Below, one piece after another: positions 54,840 through 64,000 of a stretch of DNA of 64,000 bases. Position numbers and translations under genes: made by a program. The notes under the pieces were generated by a model. It had not been told where the DNA came from, did not search any database, and saw nothing but the letters and a program-made list of their open reading frames with translations. Positions within the stretch are counted from its first letter, which is position 1, and each line of letters opens with the position of its first letter. This DNA is from Gliomastix tumulicola (Eukaryota; Ascomycota; Sordariomycetes; Hypocreales; Bionectriaceae). The DNA is taken from contig BCHX01000003.1 of assembly GCA_001599755.1 (NCBI GenBank), positions 4,251,289-4,315,288 of the forward strand, in the 5' to 3' direction.

Positions 54840-56707
54840 CTACTCCCCTATCAGAGAATCCCTGGTGAACTCAGGATTCACCCACGTCGGCGTCCCAGCC
54901 CTCTGACGCAAAGCACCACCAAACCGGTGCAGCAGGGCCATGACGGGGATGCAGAAGAGCACGGTGATGAGGGCATGCCCGCCAAAGGTCCAGCTGAAGC
55001 CCACGCTGTCCACCCACGGGACGATGAAGAAGGGGTCGATGAAGGCCGACATGTTGAGCATGACGGCGTAGAAGGTCATGATGGCCATGCTCTGCATGGG
55101 GTACGCGTCGACGATGTAGGAGCACACGGCTGTGTTTCCCATCTGGATACCGGCGCCGACTGGACAGAGACATATGGTTAGCACAGGATATAATGTTGTT
55201 GAAGGACGGGGTCTTCTTGATGGCGAAAAGGGGGGGGGTGGGGGTCAGAACTCACAAAGTGCAAAGGCGATTTGGCCGACGATCCAGTGGTAGCCACGGT
55301 CGACACTGATGCCCCAGACGACGAGACCGATGGAAGTGAGAACGGCAGCTGGGTAAACGAGCCAGAGGCGCATCTCGGGCGTCTTCTGGTTGTCGTTGCG
55401 CTTTCCTAGCTTGACCGTGATCCAGTCGCTCAGACGGCCGGAGAAGAGGACCTCGGAGACAAGGGTGCCGATGATAAGGCCAATGAAAAGGAGGCTGAGA
55501 AATCAGTTAGCTACCTGGCTCGTTATAATGAACGAACTCTCCAACTTACCCTTGGATTTGAGGTGTGTAGGTCTCGTACGCCACAGGCACAAGTGTCACG
55601 ACCGACAACACCCACCAGTACCACCCGAAGCAGTACGTCATAACAGAGATGGGAACGACCGCATACTTGAACGTCTTGACGAACCGGACGGGCGTATCGT
55701 AGACCTTGGGATGGCGGACGCCAGGCACGGGCATCACGTTGATGAACGCCAGGTCCTTGGTCTTCTTGATCTGTGCCGCCGCCGCCGCAGTCGAACCAAC
55801 GTTCTTCTCATCCAGCGAGGGGAGAGCGGCAGGGTTTCGTCTGGTCTCCGACAGCATGAGATCACGAGGGTACAAGGTCTCAGGCAGGAAGGCAATCTCA
55901 GCAAGCAGGATGACGCCAAACATAATCGCCGACAGCCACTGGATCCAAGCATAGCCGGCAATGTTGACGAAGCCGCCGATCAACGGCCCGAACAGCAAGC
56001 CAAGGTCGATAGCCAGGACCCAGAGGCCGACCTTCTGTCCCCGCTCGTGTTCGAAGAACATGTCGTTGATGATGGCCAGGCCGACGTTGGCAGCCGGGCT
56101 CACACCGAAACCTTGGAAGAAGCGAGCGGCCATGTAGGATGAGTAGGTCTTGGCCAGGGCGGCGCCGATGGTGGCGGCAAAGGCCATGGTGGTGCCGAGG
56201 AGGAAGATGGGACGGCGGCCGATGATGTCCGCCGGGGACGCCCAGAGGAGGGGACCGAGTGAGAGGCCCAGGGCTGGGATGGCCACGGTCCAGTTGACCT
56301 GCTCCAAGGTGGCGTTGTATTTCTCTTCGAGGGCGGGGAAGGAAGGGACGGTGGTGGTGGTGATGTATGTGAACATGAAGTATCTGGAGATGGAAGGATG
56401 TTGATTAGTCTTGGCCAATGATGGATGCATGAGTTCTCAAGGGTTGTTCATAGGAGACAGAGGAGAGTGAAGGAGATGGATGAGTGGTGACTCACAAGGC
56501 CATGACGATCGAGAGGATGGCATGTTTCTGAACAAATGACCAGTTCAAAGGATCGAGCTTGTCACCCGTCACGGGCTGAGGGAACAGCTTGAAGCCATCG
56601 TCGCCGATGACGACCTCATTCGTGACAGTGCCCATTGGCTCTTGGACAGTCTTCTCGTTGGAGGTGCCGAGGCTCTCAACGTCGTGCTTGCCCTCAGCAT
56701 CGGTCAT
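54840..56707 (-). CDS. MFS transporter, DHA1 (drug:H+ antiporter) type
   Basis: Exons 56496-56707, 55550-56383, 55256-55494 and 54840-55159 (534 residues; introns 112, 55 and 96 nt). Twelve membrane helices. Motifs seen: DPLNWSFVQKHAIL before helix 1, NWTVAIPALGLSLGPLLWAS (helix 2) with SPADIIGRRP (motif A), RFFQGFGVSPAANVGLAIIN (motif B region), and GLWVLAIDLGLLFGPLIGGF (motif C, typical of antiporters). The N-terminal 60 residues are cytosolic and acidic. Relatives export drugs or move small organic acids. Its 3' end faces the Fungal_trans_2 gene, and its 5' side borders a 1-kb promoter region. Substrate unknown. Confidence 0.9.
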
Positions 56708-57777
56708 TGTGGCGGTGTGAGATATAAATGTCGACTGTTTGCCGATGCGTAATCAGAAAATAAGATATTATTTCATACCCTGCTGTGACACAGATTCGAA
56801 AACCGCACGTCAGCCGTGGATGGGTGGTCGGCCATACATAAGCAGATTCTGGGCCGCGATCCAGGTGGCAGTGAGAGACCCGGTCGACAATGATCCCTGT
56901 TTCAGACTCTTTTCGTTTCATGCAGGCCCGAATGGCGACCGCGCGACCCAGCCACACGGGCTATGCTATCTCACCTCGCAGATTATTCGTCATATCACCG
57001 CAGGGGGGAAGAAGTAATCCTGTCTGTCCTCGTGTAGGGCTGTTATCTTGGCCCAATGAGCGTGGCGTTTCCCTCCACCGGACTAGTCGGGGGGAGCTCG
57101 TCTAGACTTTTGGGCTATATCCCTCCACCACTACACACTCTCGTTCTGGCGGCCCCCCTCCTCCTCTCCTGAATCAGTCTTTATTAATGGCCTCATTCCC
57201 TTATCTTTGCGGCTCTGCCGTATCTTCTCCCCGGTTTAAAGCGACAAATAAAGGTAAGAGTGCTCACCCCCCCACACAGACGTCTGGTCATTTTGTTTTG
57301 TCAAGGGGGAGGGGGACCTGTGGGCGGGAATAATACCACATAGAGCAATTTAGGCATCTTATCAGGGAGGGAGCTGGCACTAAGCTCTTTAGTCTCGATT
57401 CTCTTATCAGTTGCTCCCTCGCCCCCCTTGACATACTGGACTTTGGAAGAGTCTGGAGTGCGTGTGCGCGCGCGCGTGTGAGTGGCCCGGGATGATGGTC
57501 ACGGCACTGGCATGCCGATCTAGACGACCCCGGAGTGCCCAGGAGCTCGCTTCATCGGAGAGGATCGATAGGCCATGTCCCTAATATTGTCTGTGTGTCA
57601 CGCAGCGTGGGCCAGGGTTGGATGTGCCGTACCAACCCTGAGGTTACGGTATGGGGACAGCGGAGCAGGGAATTTGGACGACGAGCGGATGTCATTGTAC
57701 GTTAAGGTCTACAGAGTAGGTGATGTCTACCTCTATGGACGTGGTCATTATCGTGTACAGTCGTAACACTCGGTGGC
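56708..57777. other. intergenic, no gene seen
   Basis: The MFS gene promoter and the 3' flank of the MATE gene. It contains a CTTATC-rich stretch near 57190-57410 (CTTATC at about 57199, 57358 and 57403), possible GATA-factor sites for the MFS gene. No open frame of note. Confidence 0.5.
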
Positions 57778-59286
57778 TTAGTGCTCATCAAGCAGCGACC
57801 TACGCTCGCCATGCTCAGAAACATCATCCTCCAGCCTCTCAACCGCCCTCTGGACCTCCTTGTCCCAGTTACTCATCCCTACGATGACCCATTCCAGGAT
57901 GCCAACCAACGACAAGGCTATCAACTGTCCCATCCACAGACCAGCCAGCCCCCATCCATGGAATGCTAGATATATACCGCCGGGGAGGGCACCACCGTAG
58001 TAACTGATGCAGTTCACCAGGGCTCCAACCCATTGCCGCCCCATACCTCTCAATGCTCCTCCACAGCTCCCGTTGAGACCGTCTGCGATCTGGAACAGGG
58101 CAACATAGGGAATAATTTCTGCCACAAGGGCAATGACCCTCTTATCATCGTTGAACAGACCGCCAATGACATTGCGGGCCGCAAGGAGGACAGTGAGGAT
58201 AACGGTGCCAAAGATGATAGAGAGGATGGCAGAGGAGTGTGCCGAGCGTCTGGCACTCTTCGGGCTACCAGCACCGAGAAGATTGCCCAGGCGAGCAGAC
58301 TCTGCCACTCCGAGGCCAAAGGGGATAGTGTTGATGATCTGGTCCAGCGTCATGACGACGGACTGCGCAGCGAGTGGCAGAGTCCCCAGACGACCAGCCG
58401 CGAGAGCGACAATCTCAAAGGCCCACCACTCCGTGCCGACGTGAATGACACCAAGGAACGCAAGCTTTGCAAACGGTCCCATGTTGGTGACGGCACGCTT
58501 GGGACGGAACCCGCCCCAGCACTCCTTGCCCTCGACAAAGGCCGCCCACGCCACGAGGAAGAGGAACGAGAGCCAGTACGAGATGCCCGTTGCGATGGGC
58601 GCGCCATAGAGACCAAACTTGAACGTGTAGATGAAGAGGTAGTTGAGGAGGGCATTGAGCGGGGAGGTGATGAGGAGCGCATACGTGCCCGGGCGGTAGA
58701 TCTGCTGCGCCTGCAGGAACTTCTTCATGCACTCGAACCAGACATAGCCCAAGCCCCCCGGCAGCAGCAGCCGCAGGAACACGGCACTCTCGACGCATAT
58801 AGACTCGGGCTGGCCCAGCGCCCGGAACAGGTGCTCGGAGAAGCACCACACGAGGGCGACGACGGCGTAGAAGCCCGTCAGGACGACGAGCCCGCGCTGC
58901 AGCAGCACGCCCAGGTTGGCCTTGTCCTTGCCGCTGGTGAAGCTGCTCGACGCGAGGGTGTCGAGGGCGCTCGTGCCGCCGAGGGCGATGAGCCAGGCCG
59001 TGGCCATGGCGAACATGTAGGAGAAGGCGGCGACCGCGAGGGCCTCGGAGGAGAGGCGGCCGGCGAGGAGGACGGAGACGGTCTGGAGGCTGTTCTGGAG
59101 CATGTAGGCCAGGATGACGGGCACGGAGGCCTTGGTGAGGAACCACATCTCCGTGAGCCATGCTGCGTAGCTGTGCTGTGGTTGCTTGGACGAGGGGAGG
59201 TCGAGGAGGGGAGTGCTTTCGTCTTGCTGCTGCTGCTGCTCAGGGTCGGGCGGGATGCCGCCTGGTAACGTTCGATATTCGCCCAT
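57778..59286 (-). CDS. MATE-family efflux transporter
   Basis: 502 residues, one exon. The cytosolic N-terminus is Gln/Pro-rich (five consecutive Gln) and carries STPLLDLPSS, a dileucine-like vacuolar sorting motif. Twelve helices follow in two repeated halves, beginning LTKASVPVILAYMLQNSLQT with the fungal/plant MATE pattern, then FSYMFAMATAWLIALGGTSA and TLASSSFTSGKDK. The second half starts at AFLGVIHVGTEWWAFEIVAL (the W-W-x-F-E motif of eukaryotic MATEs) and contains TIPFGLGVAESARLGNLLGA. It resembles plant and yeast Erc1 proton-coupled exporters. Likely located in the vacuole or plasma membrane; substrate unknown. The start has no in-frame competitor upstream. Confidence 0.94.
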   Translation of the reverse strand: MGEYRTLPGGIPPDPEQQQQQDESTPLLDLPSSKQPQHSYAAWLTEMWFLTKASVPVILAYMLQNSLQTVSVLLAGRLSSEALAVAAFSYMFAMATAWLIALGGTSALDTLASSSFTSGKDKANLGVLLQRGLVVLTGFYAVVALVWCFSEHLFRALGQPESICVESAVFLRLLLPGGLGYVWFECMKKFLQAQQIYRPGTYALLITSPLNALLNYLFIYTFKFGLYGAPIATGISYWLSFLFLVAWAAFVEGKECWGGFRPKRAVTNMGPFAKLAFLGVIHVGTEWWAFEIVALAAGRLGTLPLAAQSVVMTLDQIINTIPFGLGVAESARLGNLLGAGSPKSARRSAHSSAILSIIFGTVILTVLLAARNVIGGLFNDDKRVIALVAEIIPYVALFQIADGLNGSCGGALRGMGRQWVGALVNCISYYGGALPGGIYLAFHGWGLAGLWMGQLIALSLVGILEWVIVGMSNWDKEVQRAVERLEDDVSEHGERRSLLDEH

Positions 59287-60340
59287 ATTGACGGCTGAAG
59301 GAGCTCAAGACAACGTCAATGAAATGGAATTGATCTTTTGGGATGGAAAAAGAGAAGTCAATGCTCAAGAGAACACTGTAGACGTAAAAATATCAGAGTC
59401 AAGTCAAGTCAAGTCAAGGTCGGCTCAAAGTCAGTCACACCCAAGCAACGCAGCCCTCATGACATATACATCCCGAGTGGCAAGACCAACAGGCCCAAAT
59501 CCCGTCTATTCCCCTCGACACCCAACCCTCCCTTACAAATTTTCCATTGTCATCCCGTGGACCCCTCCTCAACGCCCGCCGCCACGTCGACTAGTCTCTT
59601 ATCGACCCCCTCCAACGGGACAAATCATCACGATACGTCGTCACTCTCCCACCAAACACGGCAACTCGCGAAACGGAGGCAGCAGCACCACCCACGAGAA
59701 GGGCCAATCTCGACCATCGGGAGACATTTTTCCAGCATCCCGTCGCCGAGACCTTTGCCCAACGCCCATGCCGCGATGCCCGAGCCGTCCATCCCATCCA
59801 TCCCACGACCATCGTGAAGTCCGTATCACGGCTACTATACTCAGATTGGCAATGTACCCCCGATAAGGCACGACTTGAAGCTAGCGGAAAGATCGTGTGT
59901 TAGGGTTTGCTAAAGGAGGGGGATCGCTAAATGGCCTGACGCTCGTTTCGTTGGGCTAGAGAGCTCCACGGACGTCAAAGGGCTTGGCTGGTGCGGCCGG
60001 TCTAGCCTATCGGCTAATCTCAATATGGTCATTTACGCGCCTGGGGGCCGGATTCTGGGGAGCCAACTGGCGGAAGCTTTGATATCATCGACTGTGATGG
60101 AGGGGGATGGGATGGGACTTGTTCATGGGGAGGGCGGAGGCGTGTAAGCGAGGGGGCTTTGGGATTGACCAGTCTCGTTGTTTGGGGGACGTAATGGAAT
60201 CTCGGCGAGAGGATGGGCGGTTTCAGTAGTTCTGAGTATATAACGAGAGATTGGTCTTCTCATTCAAAGACATTCGCATATCCCCAGGCCTTTCCTTAAG
60301 CTTATCGTCCTTCTTTCTCCTCGGACAGACTCGTTTAGCC
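59287..60340. other. divergent promoter of MATE and ureohydrolase genes
   Basis: About 1.05 kb between two start codons on opposite strands. Five tandem copies of the pentamer AGTCA/AAGTC lie at about 59396-59417. A Pyr-rich leader precedes the ureohydrolase ATG. No gene is seen. Confidence 0.55.
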
Positions 60341-61887
60341 ATGTATCACACCTCCCTCCTTGCCTTTGGCTGGGCAGCTCTCGCCTCCGCCCACGCCGGA
60401 CACGAGCAGAGCAGCCTCTCCGGACCTCACCAGTCTCTCTGGTTCAACAACCTCCCTGGCGATGGCGGCACGCAGGTCAGTCACCCCAGTTCCAATGTGC
60501 AAAAGCAGACATCAATTGACTCTCACCTGTCACAGGCCGACTCTGTCTTCTCTGGCATCTCCACCTTTGGACGCCTGCCGTACCAGCCCTGCCTGGCCAT
60601 GCCTGATGTCCAGTTTGACATCGCCTTCATTGGTATGAATTGGCCAAAGGCTTCATACAGAGAATGCGGTTGTTGATTGATGTATGCAGGAGCTCCCTTT
60701 GACACCGGCACGTCTTATCGCCCCGGTGCTCGCTTCGGTCCCTCTGGCATCCGTCAGGGCTCCCGCCGACTGAACCTTTAGTATGTCGCAGTCCTCCATG
60801 ACCCAGACTCGGTAGACAGTGCTGACCATGTCCAGTGGTGGCTACAACGTGCCTCTGGCCACGAACCCCTTCAACAGCTGGGCCACCGTCCTCGACTGCG
60901 GTGACATCCCCGTCACCTCGTAAGTCATATCCAACATCTGCCACCACTCGGGGCCTTGGCTAATGACACACACCCAGATATGACAACACCTGGGCGCTGC
61001 ACCAGATCGAGGAGGGTCACTTTAACCTCCTGTCCCGTGCTCCTGCCACTGACGCCGACAAGAGAGGCCCTGCCATCAAGGGCCGCACTCTCCCCCGTGT
61101 CATCACCCTCGGCGGTGACCACACCATCACCCTCCCTCTGCTGCGCTCCATCAACCGTGCCTACGGCCCCGTGTCTGTGATTCACTTCGACAGCCATCTC
61201 GACACCTGTAACTAGGCTTCCCCCCTCCACCCCTCCTCACCCGTCCACCTCCCATACTGACCCCCCTCCTCACAGGGAAGCCCAAGGTCTTCGGCGGCTC
61301 CCCGTCCGAGGTCGCCGCCATCAACCACGGCACCTATTTCTACCACGCCTCGCAGGAAGGGCTCCTCGCCAACGACACCAACATCCACGCGGGCATCCGC
61401 ACCACCCTCAGCGGGCCCAGCGACTACGACAACGACGGCTACTGCGGCTTCGAGATCGTCGAGGCCCGCGAGATCGACACCATCGGCACCGACGGCATCA
61501 TCAAGCGCATCGTCGAGCGCGTCGGCACCGACCGGCCCGTCTACCTGTCCATCGACATCGACACGCTCGACCCGGCGTTTGCGCCCGCCACCGGCACCCC
61601 CGAGACGGGCGGGTGGTCGACTAGGGAGCTGAGGACGATCCTCAGGGGGCTGGAGCACCTGAACCTGATCGCTGCTGATATCGTCGAGGTTGCTGTAAGT
61701 TTGCTTGCCCCTTGTTTGGCCGTGGGTGATGTGATGAGACTGACAATGAGTGCAGCCTGCGTACGATACGAATGCTGAGCACACCACCATGGCGGCGGCC
61801 GACGTGCTCTACGAGGTCATGAGCATCATGGTCAAGAAGGGACCTCTGAGTAAGATGATTGCCCGCGAGGAGGCGGGTGAGCTATGA
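60341..61887 (+). CDS. Secreted or secretory-pathway agmatinase-like ureohydrolase
   Basis: Seven exons: 60341-60475, 60536-60632, 60690-60780, 60836-60919, 60978-61207, 61276-61694 and 61756-61887 (395 residues; six introns of 55-68 nt). Residues 1-19 (MYHTSLLAFGWAALASAHA) form a signal peptide ending at AHA. The arginase fold follows with its manganese ligands: LGGDHTITLPLL (His), HFDSHLDTW (Asp/His/Asp) and DIDTLDPAFAPATGTPE (two Asp). The DTGTSYRPGARFGPSGIR block fits agmatinase/guanidinobutyrase rather than arginase. It would release urea from a guanidino compound, giving putrescine or GABA-type products. A signal peptide is unusual for a cytosolic family, though many ascomycete relatives have one. 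Confidence 0.92.
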
Positions 61888-62182
61888 GGCGGCGCTGTCC
61901 GCAAGCAGGAGCCGTCACACTCTGCTTGGAACAGCCCCGAGAAACCCTACAATCCATCGCGCATGATGAAAGTATGATATGAGCTTCAACCCCCCCTCCC
62001 TTTTCCATAGCATTTCAAGTTCAAGTCCACACAAGTATAGGTAGTGAAAGCAGTCGCGCCCGATATCCCACCAATCATAATTCGTAACAAAGATTGCTGT
62101 CTCTCAGAAGAGAATAATGTTGTACCGTATCTGGTCTGTGTCGTGGTGTCAGCTCCATCTAAAGCGCTTATGCCGGGCAGCT

Positions 62183-63763
62183 TCACATACCTAATAGACT
62201 GGCGGCACAAAGGTTGCCCATAAAATCACCCGCCTCCCTCCTGATTCTCCAGACATCCAGGAGGGCCTGCCGAATGGTTCTCACATGGAACGAGCCAATG
62301 CACATTTCCAGCTTCAGCACCTTGTCCAGTGCAAACGCCTGCTGCTCGTCCGTGAACGCCTCGCAGCCCATCGTGAAGAGGGGCATCGCCATGGCCACCC
62401 ACGTATGGCACGGCTGCCCCTGCGTCATGTTGCAGATCATCTCGCTGATCCTCCCGACGGCGACCTGGATGGGCTCGGCGTTGGACGGCAGGTGGTACAG
62501 CCGGCGGTAGACGTGGACGAGCGTCGCCTGCTGGAAGGTCATGTGGCAGAGGGTGAACTCGCGGTCGTACTCGGGCGACAGCGACGAGACGATGGACACG
62601 CCCGGCGGCGCCTGCGTGTCGCGGGCGATCATAGCGTTGACCCTGCCGAGGAGGATGTCGGCCTCGGCGAGGGCGGTCTCGGTCATGAGACCTTCTGGGC
62701 GGGAGAGGCGGTTGACCTCCTGCAGGACGTGGAGGAGCTCTTCGCTGTAGCCGAGGAAGCCGTCGATGCTGGAGCCCAGTATCAGCCCTTGGTCAAGTTC
62801 CCGGCCGGGGGATGCCCGTGGAACAAGTTCGGTAGAGTCGTCGAGTACTTCCAGCCCGGGCGTGGATGGGGTGTGTGGTAGTGTTTGCAGCGAAAGGTAG
62901 AGGAGGTACAGGTGCCTCATGGCCGACTGGGAGTCCCTGGAGCTGGCATCCGTCGCGAAATAGCGACGGGCCTGGCTTCCGTCGAGGAGGGCCTTGATGC
63001 CCCGAAGGTGGACGCGCCAATCCGAGGACCCCTGGCGGTAGGTGAAGACCTCGGCGAGGCACCAAATGAGACAGGTCGCGACGAGCGTCTCATTCATCTC
63101 CCCGGCCGCGAGGGCTGTCCTCAGTAGTGGGATGCCATACGACTGGAGGTGGCTGAGGATGCGGGGGATTTCGACCCCGTCAACCTCGGACAAGCCGCGA
63201 GATAAGAACCCCGCGGCGGACAGCGCCAGACACGCCGACAGCAGCTGCGGCGATTCAAAGGTCGCGGGGATCAGGCCGCGACAAAAGTCATCGTGGACAG
63301 AAGGGTGGCACGACAGCGACGCGAGGATGTCTTGGGTAAAGTAGCTCAGCAGTCGGTTGTACACAGGACGGATATGCTTGCCATTCGACAGCGACCGAGG
63401 CAGCTGAATTGACAGCACTGGGTCGTCCCTCCTGATGATAAGACTCGTCTCCTCCGGTTCTGGCTCGGGGGACGCGACAAACGTGACTGGCGTGCTGCTC
63501 GCCTCCGGGTCAATCGGGTGAGCCTCATCGGCCTGTCGCTGCGACGCTCTCTCCTCCTTCTTGTCCGCCGGGACGTACAGCTTCCGTGGGCCAGGAGCAG
63601 CGCCCTTCCTCTGCTTGCGGGTGCCGTCCCAGATGACCTTGAGCGTGTAGTTGCAGGTGCGGCTGTAGGCAGAGCAATGGCCGCAGACGGGCTTCTTCTC
63701 GTCGCACTTCCGCCTCCTCCCTCTGCACTCGTCACAACCCAGCCGAGATCGTTTGCCCGGCAT
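62183..63763 (-). CDS. Zn2Cys6 transcription factor (Fungal_trans_2 type)
   Basis: 526 residues as a single exon. The DNA-binding cluster is at residues 10-37: CDECRGRRRKCDEKKPVC then GHC and SAYSRTC, the six Cys of a binuclear zinc cluster (C-x2-C-x6-C-x6-C-x2-C-x6-C), preceded by KRSRLG. A basic linker follows (IWDGTRKQRKGAAPGPRK). From about residue 130 the sequence is the helical regulatory domain (LLSYFTQDILASLSCHPSVH, LLSACLALSAAGFLSRGLSE). The last codons overlap a good donor (GTATGT), so an extra short C-terminal exon is possible. It converges with the ureohydrolase gene, 295 bp apart, with no gene between. Confidence 0.9.
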   Translation of the reverse strand: MPGKRSRLGCDECRGRRRKCDEKKPVCGHCSAYSRTCNYTLKVIWDGTRKQRKGAAPGPRKLYVPADKKEERASQRQADEAHPIDPEASSTPVTFVASPEPEPEETSLIIRRDDPVLSIQLPRSLSNGKHIRPVYNRLLSYFTQDILASLSCHPSVHDDFCRGLIPATFESPQLLSACLALSAAGFLSRGLSEVDGVEIPRILSHLQSYGIPLLRTALAAGEMNETLVATCLIWCLAEVFTYRQGSSDWRVHLRGIKALLDGSQARRYFATDASSRDSQSAMRHLYLLYLSLQTLPHTPSTPGLEVLDDSTELVPRASPGRELDQGLILGSSIDGFLGYSEELLHVLQEVNRLSRPEGLMTETALAEADILLGRVNAMIARDTQAPPGVSIVSSLSPEYDREFTLCHMTFQQATLVHVYRRLYHLPSNAEPIQVAVGRISEMICNMTQGQPCHTWVAMAMPLFTMGCEAFTDEQQAFALDKVLKLEMCIGSFHVRTIRQALLDVWRIRREAGDFMGNLCAASLLGM

Positions 63764-64000
63764 TGGAGAAGGGCATCAGATGCAGCGTCAGCATCTGTGC
63801 TCTGCTGTGCGAGCCGCTCGTCTGGAGGACGCAGAACGGAGCCAATCAATTGAACAAAATGATTCAGGGGTGGCAAGGGGGAATTAAATCATATGTCGCC
63901 GCGTCTCGACACCGCCTCTGTGATGAGACAAGCATCAGAGATTATCGCCTCTCTCTCAGGTAAGCGAGTTTGAGGCGTGGTTTGCGGGCGCTTCAAGATT
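63764..64000. other. upstream region of the Zn2Cys6 gene, to window end
   Basis: Promoter of the minus-strand regulator. No other feature seen. Confidence 0.5.

Noticed and set aside
58033..59268. 411-codon open frame opposite the MATE gene
   Set aside because: Antisense shadow of a GC-rich gene; low-complexity Arg/Glu/Gly composition; the MATE reading has clear motifs.
48599..63763. secondary-metabolite gene cluster
   Set aside because: Transporters and regulators are present, but there is no polyketide synthase, peptide synthetase, terpene cyclase or DMAT synthase in the window.

Overview
The window is nuclear DNA of a filamentous ascomycete (Pezizomycotina, probably Sordariomycetes or a close class; the class is an inference). 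The evidence is compact genes on both strands, short introns (about 54-132 nt) with GTRNGT donors and CTRAC-type branch sites, intron-bearing tRNA genes, and families typical of these fungi: DUF6594, Fungal_trans_2 and Zn2Cys6 regulators, a HET-like remnant, a full-size ABCG transporter and a fructosyl-amino-acid-oxidase-like flavoenzyme. Most entries are conserved single-copy genes. I reconstructed splice sites by eye, and every multi-exon model given keeps the reading frame open end to end.

Layout. 1-4.0 kb is gene-poor, with a tRNA-Pro and a short HET-like fragment. 4.0-9.5 kb carries an Mps1/TTK-type checkpoint kinase, a tRNA-Ala and a DUF6594 membrane protein. 11-19 kb carries mitochondrial GatB (PET112), a single-pass Ser/Thr-rich surface protein, a small LEA-like mitochondrial protein, an Eco1-type zinc-finger protein, and two neighbouring small membrane proteins that look like diverged tandem duplicates. 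21-25 kb carries an APH-fold kinase-like protein, the V-ATPase assembly factor Vma12 and COQ1. 27.5-34.4 kb carries allantoinase behind a promoter rich in GATA sites, and a YOL075C-like ABC transporter. 34.8-38.8 kb carries a coiled-coil protein of unknown function and an MFS sugar transporter.

A stretch of about 4.2 kb without a recognisable gene (38.8-42.9 kb) follows. Then come an unrecognised three-exon protein, the TORC2 subunit Avo2, a proline-rich repeat protein, a fructosyl-amine-oxidase-like enzyme, a C2H2 zinc-finger protein, a six-exon Fungal_trans_2 regulator tail-to-tail with an MFS drug-type transporter, a MATE exporter, a seven-exon ureohydrolase with a signal peptide, and a Zn2Cys6 regulator.

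How the genes work together. Several serve nitrogen or amine use (allantoinase, ureohydrolase, amine oxidase). The 48.6-63.8 kb part combines regulators, exporters and amine-handling enzymes and reads as an accessory neighbourhood, but no backbone synthase of a secondary-metabolite cluster is present. I found no phage-like, CRISPR or intact transposon structure, and no clear new defence system. The best leads are the tandem small-membrane-protein pair, the split AUG / AUGA arrangement of avo2, the unrecognised 466-residue protein, and the amine/transport neighbourhood. The sequence has four N positions (26086; 26114-26122) beside a G homopolymer.
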